A stretch of 64,000 bases of DNA. Source: Coccinella septempunctata. Taxonomy: Eukaryota > Arthropoda > Insecta > Coleoptera > Coccinellidae. Positions 45,226-57,100 of the stretch are shown in pieces. Made by a program: the position numbers and the translations under genes. The notes below the pieces were generated by a model. The model searched no databases, was not told where the DNA came from, and was given only the letters and a program-made list of their open reading frames with translations. Position 1 is the stretch's first letter, and each line of letters starts with the position of its first letter. Location of the stretch: assembly GCF_907165205.1 (NCBI RefSeq), contig NC_058196.1, forward strand, positions 27,074,501 to 27,138,500, given 5' to 3'.

Positions 45226-46114
45226 TACAGAATGATTCTTGAGGTCAAAAGAAACACTTTTTTCCTATACAATTTTTACCGATTCGGACCTGATAAAAAG
45301 ATGTAGCCATTTTAAGTTTTCATAATGAGCTAGCCACATCAAATCACTCGAAAATGGCGCATCATGCGAGAAAATATGAAGATACTTTTATTTCACTAAA
45401 CGTTCAAATATTCATTAGGTAGCGTCCAACGCCACGCAGGGTTGGGTTCTTTGAATTTTTGGTATTTTCATGGTACGTAATGGTCATAATGAGAAAACTG
45501 AAAGACGTGAGTTATACGCCTGTACCGAAACCATAGGTGAGACGACACTCCGCTTTTTTTTATATCATTGGAACTTCAGCCTTCCTTCATCCCGGTTTAA
45601 GTTCCACTGCTACTGCAGAAGCACCCTGCTGGCGTGTATACTTAGGGGGTGAAGAACGCACCTAGGGGTGAGCTGTCGGGAATCTGTGCCGTCTTTTTTC
45701 ATCCCCTAACCTGGCTGAGTCTTTCACTTCACGAATTTTATAATAGTGCCATTTGTGTTTCCTTGTACGAGTCGACAAATATAATTTGTGTACGTTGATT
45801 TCGACTTTCACTGGTTGTCGCAAACACCCCAGGCACCGAGGAACCTTGTCTTCGGCTCGTAGATACCAGGGTAGGTTTGCTATTTTCCGTTAAAGAATAG
45901 CTGGCGCTCGAGTACCCCGAGAAAAGGCGTTACAATATATATCGAAACCCATTTTATTCGATAAAACCGTTTGTCAGATTTTTTTAAGGTTGCTCAACAG
46001 CCTGTATCTTTTGAAACGAGCCGATTCGGAAAGAATCTTAAAGGAAAAAAGTGTTTCCTTTGACCTCAAGAATCTACTTTGAAATATTTGTTCGAGTCAA
46101 AGACTCACCCTGTA
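45226..46114 (-). mobile_element. M1 MITE copy 5, split by an LTR-like insert
   Basis: It starts TACAG-AATGATTCTTGAGGTC (lacking part of the left arm) and carries GCCATTTTAAGTTTTCATAA and GCGTCCAAC. It ends with a well-preserved arm, TTTGACCTCAAGAATC, CGAGTCAAAGACTCACCCTG. Between GACGTGAGTTATA and CGAAACCCATTTTATTCG about 430 bp of foreign sequence replaces roughly 70 bp present in copy 4. Confidence 0.78.
45521..45934 (-). mobile_element. LTR-like insertion (weak)
   Basis: On the minus strand this 414-bp segment begins TGTAACGCC and ends GGTACA, the TG...CA form of a long terminal repeat. ATTATAAAA lies mid-way as a TATA-like box. It interrupts M1 copy 5. Against the call, no 4-6 bp flanking duplication is visible, the M1 flanks have lost about 70 bp, and no polyadenylation signal is clear. 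It could be a SINE or other filler. Confidence 0.3.
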
Positions 46115-46770
46115 TAAGAAAGTTGTATGAATATAATTGTAGGGTGTCGTATTTCCGAGCGTATTTCAGTTACACTTCGAAACAAATTTCAATCGAATGA
46201 TAATCGAATTAGGGCTAAGTGATAACAATATGACAATCTACGCATTGTTTCCCAAAGGTTTCACATTATTTTCTATGGTGCTGTCTATGTCACCACTGTC
46301 ACCACACTTCTTAAGATTTTTCCAGGCGAAGGTACGTCCTCGGCCATCGAACCCCAGCGGCAATAATAATTGTCCGCTTCGTCATTTCGGTCATGCGATC
46401 GAAGAATTTCATCGACATCCTCGCCGATGATTATGAGCAAATGGCCGTCTCCTCTTCAACATAGTCGGCGTCATTACGGAATCACGCCAACGATGCCATT
46501 TCCAACCGGCAGAAAAAAAACCGTATGACGTTGACGTTTCGTAATAACCCGACTCCGAGCCCAAAGAAACCCGTACCCATTAAAATGACGGATGACTGAC
46601 GTTTGAGCGAAATCAAAATGCACATTTCTTCTTCTGCATGTCGCGCACGGCGTATATATAAAATGCGCGCGTAACAACCGAGAATAAAACGGCGCGAAAC
46701 AGAGACGGAGCGAGTACGTCCGCGTGGCTCAACACACACCCTCGAGTTACAACAAGTAGATCAGTCATCG
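46115..46770. other. Unique sequence with TATA-like box
   Basis: Positions 46330-46720 are CpG-rich. TATATATAAA at 46654-46663 lies within CGCGCAC and GCGCGCG sequence, a composition seen at some insect core promoters. No coding exon follows on either strand. It lies about 115 bp downstream, on the minus strand, of the recursive splice candidate at 46779. Confidence 0.35.
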
Positions 46771-46800
46771 GGACTCACCTGAAACATAGAAAATCATTGT
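46771..46800 (-). promoter_or_regulatory. Recursive splice site candidate 2
   Basis: On the minus strand TTTTCTATGTTTCAG (ending 46779) joins directly to GTGAGT (46778-46773), a consensus donor. The pyrimidine tract is interrupted by A and G and is weaker than at 24465. No second donor of comparable strength is obvious within 150 nt. Confidence 0.45.
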
Positions 46801-47947
46801 AATTTATGGCAACGCGACCGTTTCAGATAACGTCCGTTGCGGTGACGGGAAAAAATCCAGGCGACTTTCATTTTTCAGCGATAAATCACCGCGGTATAAT
46901 TTGCTCCGACGACGACTGAAAAAAAGATGACTTAGCCGCACATTGTCTGACCCAAGGACTCTTGTCATTGGAGTGATATATGGGTATGATCTGGTGAATA
47001 CAAAGAATTCCCATTTGAATATTCGAGTTGAGATGTGATTTATTGCCGGCATCATCGGGAGAATCTAAATTTAAACGGCTGATTTAAGGCGTTAAACCTG
47101 ACGATAGACGATAGGTTTCTGGGCTTTCTTGGGGGGATCGCTGATGAGATCGAAGGCTAGAGACAAATACTCTACCAATAAATGAGCGATTATTTCTTGT
47201 CAACGGTCAAGAAACATCCTATTGTAACTTCATTATATGTCCATCTTTTTAGAACCCACCTGATCGATTCGAGGCACACTTAACGGCTTTCGGGCTCCAA
47301 GTGCTCACATAATCTGGGTCGAAGACTGTGTAGATTTTTGCGGTTTTTGGTTTTATTTGTTTGTTAACGATCACGGCATTAGTCACTGAACTCTTTGTTT
47401 TAAACTTTTACATTCGTCATGATTTCTAGTAATAATTATGTTATTGTTCACCATGAAAACGCCTACCTAATGATGCATGATGTCTTCTCAAATCATTTCC
47501 GTGATACTTCATGGTGATATTCTGGATGATTCTTCCCCAGATGGAGACCCTTTTCATTGACATGATCGGCATAACGATCTAATCTACCGGCGATTGTACG
47601 GAGCGTTTTCTTGTGATACGTTGTATCGAGAAATTTATAACGAGAGTGTATTCAACGTATATACCGGCTAAGAACGGCTTTATTAATGCAGATTTATGGC
47701 TCGACGTCATTTTGTTAATCAAACAAGAAACCTGAACAACGCAAAGTATGCGAAGTTAAACATGCAATACATTCTTGAACGATAGCATACGTTGACTGGG
47801 CTGAAACAATAACCATGAACGTTTTGCCGGTAGCAGCAGCACGTTGCAGAGACTTAACGAGCAGTACCAGTTTCAGGTGAGGGGAATTTTCACGCATTTC
47901 GAATTCGCCGGCAATTTTAGGTCTTTGTTCGCTATTATCGATAGAAG
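46801..47947. other. Unique sequence, no gene recognised
   Basis: Short frames only, with no domain or repeat recognised. Confidence 0.4.
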
Positions 47948-48056
47948 AACATCAAATTACTCGAAAACATTTTACAAAATGTTCAAATATTCAATAGAAA
48001 GCGTCCAACTTAATTTCAAGAGTGGTGTTCTTCGAATTTTTGGTATTTTTATGGTA
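47948..48056 (-). mobile_element. M1 interior fragment
   Basis: ACATCAAATTACTCGAAAAC, TTCAAATATTCAATAGAAAG, GCGTCCAACTTAATTTCAAG and TTTGGTATTTTTATGG match the interior of M1 copy 4 (35660-35830) in order. About 50 bp is deleted in the middle. Both ends are missing. Confidence 0.7.
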
Positions 48057-48860
48057 ACTCAACCTGTATACTTGTGATAAGACTCCAAAATTCACTATAT
48101 AGTTGAGTTAACTCCCATTCAATTCATCAAATTATTCGATATTACCATTTTCCCTTCATATCTCCGCCGACAGCCTTTAAAGCTAGGTCCCCACCACAAG
48201 ATTTATCGACGGAAGAATCCGAAAGATCCGAACCACCCCCCCACCCTCCTCCAATATCCAATAAGTCGCGGCGCGTTTTCAGTTCCGCCGCCATTGTTAT
48301 GCAAATACGTCAGATCCGCGCTGAGACCGGATATCCAATTACTTTGGAAAACCGCATTTCCGGTATATCTCCGACGCTGAATTATTGCGGAACCCGATAC
48401 ACGCGAATTAGTTTTGGAGAGATGACCACCGGGGGCAGGCCGTGGGGGCCGGTGGCTTACGGCGCGCCGCCACCGCACAACAACGGGAGCCGCCGGGGAG
48501 CGGTGGGGGGCGGGGGGCCGAGGGGATTTGGAGATTAAACACCAGCGCAAATGAATGGCCAATAAAGAGCGAACTACATCGGGACTCGTAAAGCAAAGTG
48601 CAGCACCGGTTGTGTGTTTGGCCACCAGTCGTATATTTGTATATATGTGTGTGTAGTCTTGGTTTAATGAGCGAAAATATCACCTCGGCCGTCTGGGGCG
48701 CCATCTGGATGCGGCCGATGGATGAGTTACGATGCGACTGGGTCCCGTGGGAAGAGCGCCGAAAAAAATCGTTCATTTCTATTATTGTTTCGTTCTACAT
48801 ACATACACTATTTTGACGTCGAAGGTACTGGAAGTTGAATCCCGTTTATGACGTATCCGC
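48057..48860. other. CpG-rich block with G-quadruplex motif
   Basis: Positions 48180-48540 are GC-rich. GGGGAGCGGTGGGGGG then CGGGGGGCCGAGGGG (48495-48525) gives four G-runs of 4-6 with loops of 6, 1 and 4 bases, a strong G-quadruplex pattern. Frames on both strands lack domains. Confidence 0.5.
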
Positions 48861-49881
48861 CTCCGGGAGACTTGCTGAGGCAGGAGACTTGAACCACCTC
48901 AAATATTTCAATTCAAATTTCGCGCTACCGGTATCGTAAATAGCTTGCGACATACTCGTAACAAGGCACAACTTGTGGCGCCCCCATTTTGACCGCCATC
49001 AGAACAGTTCGGGAGTGAGAGGGTTGAACGTGATTTTGTTGTTAGAAAGTGTGGAATTCAATAATTTTTGTTTGTTACACTGTCTGAGAATTTTAATAGG
49101 TGCGTGGTTTTATTCAATTTTATTGCTCTCATTGATTATTATTGTTTTACAAACGATGAGCCTTTTCAATAATAGTTGTAAAAGTTTCAAGAAAACATCT
49201 GTTGAATAGGCTAAAAGGGAGTGCGGGAGACTTGACCCATGCTAAGGTCGGGAGACATAATCAGTGGTCCAAGTTTCCCGCACTGAGCTTCAAAAAAAGA
49301 AATTAGAATAATAGAAATAAATATAAAAAAATATACAAAGGTTCCAAAAAGTGAAAAGCATCTAGGAAATAAGAGAGAGTGACTCTGAAATAGTAAATAT
49401 GCAATTCATACTCTGATACATCTGATGATGAAAACCTTGACATAGAATATCGTTGATTATTGGAAATTGTTTTCTTTCAATGTTTTTCCTGATAAACAAA
49501 CTTATGGTCAAGTCTCTCTCGCCCCCTGCTCAACTCTCTTATGGTTAGGGAGACATGAGCCAATTTTCGGTTCCCAAAAAACGAATTGCTGTACACAAAA
49601 TGTTCATGTTACCATCACTCTACTTTTATCTATCGTCACCTATTCGGGCATGATATCTTCACGCAAAAAAATGTGTTTCTAGCATTTACAGATACAACTT
49701 GAGTGGTTTCAGAGAGAAAAGGGGTTAAACTCTCCCGTACTCTCCATAATCCAGAGACCGACATCCAAAGAATACTCATGTGGTTAATGAAAATCAAAAT
49801 TTTCGCTGTAGTAGATACCTGACAGAATTTGCCAACGATTTTAGCATAAACTGATGATTGTCTATACGTTTCCTTTAGCAT
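48861..49881 (-). mobile_element. Possible pogo-like relic with GGGAGACTTG motifs
   Basis: GGGAGACTTG or its complement recurs (about 48864, 48880, 49226, 49244, 49508, 49551), a layout like the subterminal repeats of the other pogo-type relics. 49217-49286 forms an imperfect inverted repeat, AGTGCGGGAGACTTGACC / GGTCCAAGTTTCCCGCACT. A minus frame (49881-49636) contains VYAKIVGKFCQV and SGLWRVRE, which loosely resemble the C-terminal region of such transposases. Ends and target duplication are not defined. Confidence 0.35.
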
Positions 49882-52800
49882 TGTAACATTCGTAATTCAA
49901 TCGTGATTAATGAGTCTTAATTCACTGCTTTTCTTTATAATATTCTAATGAATATTCGTCAATTAGATGTGGGAACCATAAACTGTTTCGAATATCTCCA
50001 ACCTCTTCCATCGGAGTTGACCAAATGAAACCTAGACATCCGCTCCTATCTTAAACTGTCCAATTGCGGTGATCCTCGGCCCACTACCGTCGGAATACTC
50101 TCTGCTCTCTATTCAAACTGAGATGCATCGACCTCAGTGCAACGGTCTTGACGAATTTTCAACTGAACCCAATTTTTCGAAGGTCATCTTTTCGGGATTT
50201 TCAAAGGACAACTTTCGACACGAATATCTCTCAGAAAAATCATCGTACATCTAAATGTGATACGAATTCTGAAAGAGCAACTCTTCTAGTAACAAATCTC
50301 GAAATTTCATCGAGATCGTTGCAGTGGCGGTTCCAGGAGTGACGTTGGGACATGGAATGAAAATTCGCACCTGATTCCTATCAATTGTAGAGCAGCGTGG
50401 CGCGCGAAATCCTCCGTAATTTCTCATGTTCACTGCCGAATTCGTATCGAATCTTACGCCTACCGAACGGGGGGTTCCTCCCCGGCCCCAAAACCCCAAC
50501 TACACGCGCGTCGTTGTAACTCAGAACGGCGCTCCGCCGAGCGGCGCGTTCTCATATTCATAATCGCGTTACCCGGGGCTTAATAAGCGCAGTTGTAGGT
50601 ACAAATGAGAAATTGCGCGGGGCCCGCGGAATATAACTCGACGCTCGTGCACAGCCTGCGAGTATATCATATCGGACCGGCCGCGTCCGTAAATTACGGC
50701 GCACAAAACGTTGCTTTATTTATGCGGAAGGAAATGCAACTCTTCGGGCGCCGTTTTTCCGAGGGGAGAAATTAAAAATTCACGTCGGTAATCGGACGCG
50801 CGATAAGTCCGTACGTTATCTGTGTATATCACAGGCGGGCTGTGCTTAGCGAAATATACTGCTCGACAAAATTTGAGAAAATTCAGGAATTTTTCGATTA
50901 TTTTCTGGTCCGAGCAAAAACCAGCGAATAACCACTAAAAATTCCGACAAAAAGCCATTTTTTTGGGTCGAACAGTCTACGTAATTATTCCGCCGATAAA
51001 ATCGCGACAATCCGATTTTTCCGCCGCGCGATCCTTCACCTGACGACGCGTAGTAAACCGGCCCTTTTCCCGATTTCATCCGCGATCAAATCAAAACGTC
51101 CGTGCCGTAAAAAAGCGGCGGCAGCTCGTAAATCCCCGGCGACAGTCTATTTTTTCCCAATCGGATTTATGACTGATTGAATTGTATATGTTTCGCGCGC
51201 GCATCCCCGCTTTTACATCGATATTCGGCGGTTCCCCGGTTCTAATAATGAACGACGGCGTAACCGAAATGAAATATTCAAAACGTTTCGGACACCTCTT
51301 CATACATACAGCGTCAGAGTTATACACCTATACCAACCGTCGGTTAGCCAACGTGTACGTATACATGTTGAATGTACAAGCTGAAATTATTATCGCGTTG
51401 AAACCGCTCAATCACAGCATCCTGTTTGTTTTTCGCTCACTGAAAATATACGAAAAATAGATCGGCCAAGTTGAAAAACGCCCGAGGCTTGATATTTACG
51501 ATGCAATTTTTCACGGCCGTCGTATAGTGAAAAGTTACCCCGTTTTAATGTCATGAAAAAATATAACGCGACATCCTCTCTGAACGGAAAATAAAGCACA
51601 CAATTTTAATGAACATATCCTGACGTATTGCATGGACGTATTTATTTTACTACACTGTTTGTTGTTACTATCATGTAATTCGATACAAAAAAATATTATT
51701 CGTTAAATATGGAACCTACATCATCCCCATTTGACATACTCCATTATTGGGCAAAAATTCGGAAACCAATGAATAATATCCAATTAAAAATTGCATTCAA
51801 GCACAGTTCTCGCAACATCCATTTTAATTGTATCCATGAAATATTTGTTTTTTTTTAATAAATTCGATGTGCCCCCCCACAAAATATAAATATTCTGTTA
51901 ACGCCCAGTTTATGCCATATTAACCCAACTTCAACCGTTACTTGAAAAAATAACGACGTGTACTTAGCCGGGGAGAAATTAATAGCCCATTCCTCGATCA
52001 AAATAGATGGCAATTCTCGATTCCAACTTAATAAAATCCTCCATTAATTTAGGAAACACAAATTACGTTGCGGGATACCCGGTGCTTCTCCCCTTGTTAC
52101 TTAAGCGGCAAAATGGCCCGTTTTGACATCAATAATCCATATTGATGGTAATTGTGAAGCGGAAGATTCCCTCCTGCTTGAAACGTTGCAACCCCTAGGG
52201 TGCCCCCTTGAGTGCACTTCCAGATTTCTCAAGAACAAACTTTGCAAGCTGAGGATATGGAATATTAATCATTTTTACCAACAAATTCTCCATAGAAATG
52301 ATATTTTATGAAGTCAAAAAGATACTATAAAAAAATTTTTTGTTTTTTTTTAATTCTCTTTCAAATTATAAATTATTTTTCATAATAATTGTGATTTCAT
52401 GAGGAAAAATTGTTTTAATTGGGTAAAAATTATATTCTCTTTTAATATCCTCAATGATGCCCAAAATCATAATGTTTATATGATCCAGAATATAAAAATT
52501 CTAGCTGTCCATAGATAGCTATTTTAAATACCATTTTTACACACAATTAAGTATTTTTAACTAGTTCATTATTTATTTGTATGTATGATATACTTAATGA
52601 GAATAAGGATAAATGTTTGTTGTGAAACTAATTTTAGGGGTGGCTTTCTCCCCTTATTTGAAAAAATTGATAAATTCCTCGTTATCTTAGATATTTATAG
52701 CCTCTCTCGAATTTAAAGAGGCATATCCATTGCAAATATGTACTTTTGTTGCTAGGAGATATAATTTATCATTTAAAATGCTTCAAAAATAAGGGTGGCT

Positions 52801-53387
52801 GTGAGTTTCTTGTGGTTATCATCTTGAGGTATAAGCTACGTAGACGCAGAAATGGCGTAGGACCAACGAGAAAGAGAGGGTGGGGTACCGAATCCGAGAT
52901 AGAGATAGAGGGGCTGTAAGGCGAGTTTGAGGTCGATCTGACACTAATTTGAAATTTAAACTGGCCCTAAATCATTCCGTATGAATTTTCGTTAAGACCG
53001 TCCTCCCCCGCCCGCTCGGGGGTGGGCTGATTTATTATCTTCGGCGGTTCAAACTCCGCGAACTTTCTGCCTCGGGAATGGAGCGGATATCGATTTATGC
53101 GCCTCTCTTTCCTATTTTCCGGAAAAGTTTTTTCCCGCCCTTATTTTCCATCCAAGTCGCTTTATCGTCCCCCGAAAGTTCATCTGGCTCAGGTTTCGAC
53201 TTCGAAGTTAATAATGCAACTTTTCCAATAATCGTAGGGCGGCGGGGTGGAGGGGTTGTAAAACTCGGGATTTCATTCCGAAGGGATGACTTATTTCGGT
53301 GTTGTGACTGAAAAGATTGTAAAACGTGCTTCTCAGCATGAATCTTTTCCTTTTTTCGAAATTATAAATATTTTGATTATTATATCA
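49882..53387. other. Unique sequence with CpG-rich islands
   Basis: CpG-rich stretches lie at 50380-50860 and 50990-51200, with AT-rich DNA between and after. A short GAGATAGA repeat lies near 52895. Frames of 60-92 codons have no recognisable domain. No element ends were found. Confidence 0.4.
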
Positions 53388-54110
53388 TGTGATATATAAA
53401 ATTTTTCTCGAAATCTTTGAAAAACATTGAGCAAAAATACGGAAAAATCTCTAGAAAAAAATATAATGTATCAAATGAAAAAAAATAATTGTTAGAGAAC
53501 CAAATGTATATTTTTTCAGAATTTTGTAAAGCATATTTCAAAAGATATTCTTCAGGAATGTTATATAACCATAATTATGGAAATCTTTAAATGCAAATTT
53601 AAAAAAATATTCGGAAATAAGGGCGAATAATAGACTTTTATATTCGATAAAAATTCTGCGAAAATAGAGTAAGAATTCTAGAGAAATATGTCGTATCGAA
53701 TGAATAAGATAAATAGTCAGAGAAATAATTATATAATTTTCCATAATTTTTTCAAGCATATTTCGAAACATATTCGTGAATATAGACGAGAATTGGGCAT
53801 TTATCGACGGAAAAAAAATCGATAAAAATTCCCTTGCTACGTGTAATTATCAAATAAGAGAGGTCTTCATAGCATATAAAACTATAACTTTTTTGAAATC
53901 TTCATTTAAAAATTTCGAAAAATATTCGAGGGCAAGGGCGAGAATTGCGCCTCAAATTCGAGAAAAATTGCGAAAAAAATTCTAGTTTCTAGATTAAATT
54001 TTATGCTTTTTGAATTTTGTGAAGCATATTTGAGAAAATATTTTTGGATAAAGGGCGGAATTTGGGCTTTTTCTTTTGAGAAAAATATAGAATATAGGAC
54101 CACCATACAA
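53388..54110 (+). repeat. Old degenerate tandem array, period about 120-165 bp
   Basis: A consensus can be followed through at least four units: GCATATTT-CGAAAAATATTCG, then AGGGCGAGAATTGGGC, then a segment like TTCGATAAAAATTC. The GGGCG landmark falls near 53619, 53783, 53936 and 54054. Units differ heavily and vary in length. No coding function. It may be a fossil satellite. Confidence 0.55.
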
Positions 54111-57100
54111 TCATCAAAAAAATTTAAAATTCCTACGATGTCTGGTAAAGCACCATATAAAATCGAAATTCAAACAAAAATCTGAATATTTCTGCTATAA
54201 ATTTTTTGAAATTGTCTTCGAAATTTAATTTCTATCATAATAAAAACTATTGTTGATGCAATTTGATTTTTACAATTAAATTATATAAAAAACTATTTAT
54301 CATTCTTGTTGGGACTTTTTCACACCTTGAAAATATCCATAAATACTTGCCTTTAGAAGCATCATGCGTCCCCTCCAGTATCTCAACACCCGGCATTTTT
54401 TCCTTGAGACAAATTAAGTTTTCAAAACATTTCACGCGCCGTAGAACACACCCATTCAACGGTCCCGAGGGACAAAAAAACTATTTTTACCCCGCGAAGA
54501 AGACTCCTCTCGTCCCCAGTCGAATAATTCACGGATCTCAGCCAGAGTGTGAAATTCTCCCCGATTCTCCGAGGAAAAACACAAATTTTCGCCTGACTTA
54601 CTCGCCTGAATTATCGCCGGCAGCTGCTTAAGATTCGTCCACATCCACCCTTTTCCCGTTCCCAATCCCGACGAATCTAAATATAAACAACATGCGTTTC
54701 CTTTTAAACATATTAACGTTCCCCAGTAAATCTACAAAGATCCGGAACTCACGGGGAGGAAAAAAGAGTAAAAAGGTCATTCACGTGACTTATGCGTTTC
54801 GCGGTGATTGGCTAACATCATTCGGGAGGGTTGGAGGAAGATAAGGCCGAAATTGGATAGATCTGGGGGGTGAGTTCGAAATTGAATTCGACTAGCTTAT
54901 TTAATCAAGTCGATTGTGTTGCCGCTCTATCTCCGCCGTATGTGGATCTGAGGACTTTTGTTTTTATTTCCGCTTAACCCCCCTCGGAGGGGTTGGTTGG
55001 GACCTATACTCGTTAAAATACTAATAATTTATTTGGTAGCCGATCAAGCCGCGGATTTATTGCGTTCGCCAGACAACTACCTACTACTCACTTCGCTTTT
55101 TATTTATTTCCTAGTTAAGATATTGCGGGGATAGTTTTCTGGCTCGTAAATTTGATTGAGCGGGTAAATTACGTGCTTTGCGAAGCGTCTTCCATAACTC
55201 AGGACCTCCTTTTGTGATTTTCGGATTGCTGTCTGGATGCAGTTGCGGGAGAGTCCGTGGTGAAATTAGAATCCGGAAATACAATTCGCAGATTAACGCC
55301 GGAAACTTTAACTAATTTAATATGCGAATTTTTTTATTGAGACGGGAGGACGGAATGAGATATTTGCTCGAAAGGACATAATGAAATGCACTTTTCATGC
55401 GATAAATCCATAAAACTAACCATTATTATAATATTTTATACAAAATAACCTCCCTGTCCTTTTCTTTGTAAAAATTCAAGTACAATGAATAGATTTTGTT
55501 CATTATTTTTGACCATTCATTTTGTTCTGTGAATATTTCCTAATAAAGACTTCTTTAACTCGTTTTAGTATGAGGTCTGTATCTGGTGTATTGGGGTTTA
55601 AAAATTGGCACTTAATTCCATGGTAGCGTTGTATGTACTTATATCAAGATCGAATTTGAATATTGCCTCCGATGTAAGTGCTGATACAACTTCGTGCTCG
55701 GACATATGCAAATTTCCCTGGCACAGCCACCTCGAGATATTTTTCCACAAACTTATCGACACAACTCACCCCAATATTCGTGTTGTCCGGCGACTGTGAA
55801 GTACATGCGAACTCCCGCAGTTATGTATAATTCAATTAAAAACAATTTACGATATGCATATCGTAATAAACGTAAGAAAATTAATTATGCAAATTCGATT
55901 CTTCTCAGCACGCCATTCAATTATTTTAATGATACATCAATTTACGGCGTTTCGTTATGGAAGAAAAGGATTTCCAGGTGGAAAAGGAAAAATTGCGATA
56001 ATATTCATATAACTCAGGTATGTAATTTTTTTACTGAATTTTTCTCGAATAAATTGGGTCAAGTATTTGAAACGGATCGTAATTTTCAAAAAGGCTTCGT
56101 TATTAATAACGATTCATCAAAACCGGATCGTCATTTGAAGTTACCTAGACAAAATGAATAAAATATGAAAATAATAATTGAAAAATAATTCTTTATGTGC
56201 CGTATATAATTGTTTCTAGGGAAGAACTTTTTTAATTGATCAAATTCGATTAAAAATTGGAATGGAAGAGATAATTTTTTTGACTGGAAATCTCCAATTT
56301 CGATGATAAAAATTTTATTGAATTAAAAACAGAATATTTGAGCTTAATTGAAATAATGAATTAATTCAATATAAGGGAAATTAATTATATTGAAAAATGC
56401 AAATTTGCTGAAATCAATTGAAACATCTGTTTGTAATTTTAATCTAAAATTAAATTATTAAAAAACAGTTTTTCGGTAATTTTTATTGATTTAATTCAAG
56501 AATAAGATGAATTTTGAAAATGAAAATTAATTTTAAAAATCATGTTGAATTTCAATAGAAGTCTTAATGAGTAGAGCTGAATAAAACCCTTTATGAATTT
56601 TTAAAATTTAAGGGTTGTAGTTTCCGCGCATAAGGGTGAAATAATTTTTGGACAATAATAATAAATGTGTAGAATTTAATTTTTTTTCTTGAGGTAGAAT
56701 ATCAATAATAGATCCAGGATATCTCTTAACGAAATTTCTGTTGGAATAATAAATGACAGATACATTGGCTTCATTTTGTACAGAATAATGTTTGTCCCAT
56801 GAGTTTATACGGGAGCAGGAAAATGTCAACCGACAATGCGAACCCGTCAGATCTAATAATAAATGTCTCTTCTACCCCATTTTTCTTTCGTTCCCAAGAA
56901 TCGAGGTCACGTCGGGTCAACAATAGCAAATGCCCTTAAAGGCGCGCGCACACCTCCATATCCGTTATAGAAAACGACCGGGCCGCATCCGGAACAATAA
57001 CAGAATGATATTTTCCAGGGAAAAACATCCAGCGCGTCCGTTTCACCCCTCGGCCCCGCATCCGGAAAAGAAAGGTTTCCCGGTCCGCGTCATTTCCGCA

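Noticed and set aside
47860..47885. Plus-strand CAG|GTGAGG as a recursive splice site
   Set aside because: The upstream tract is purine-containing and weak, and it is on the opposite strand to the better candidates.
55694..56161. 155-codon plus frame
   Set aside because: No motif, and composition like the surrounding AT-rich DNA. The CAG|GTATGT inside it lacks a pyrimidine tract.
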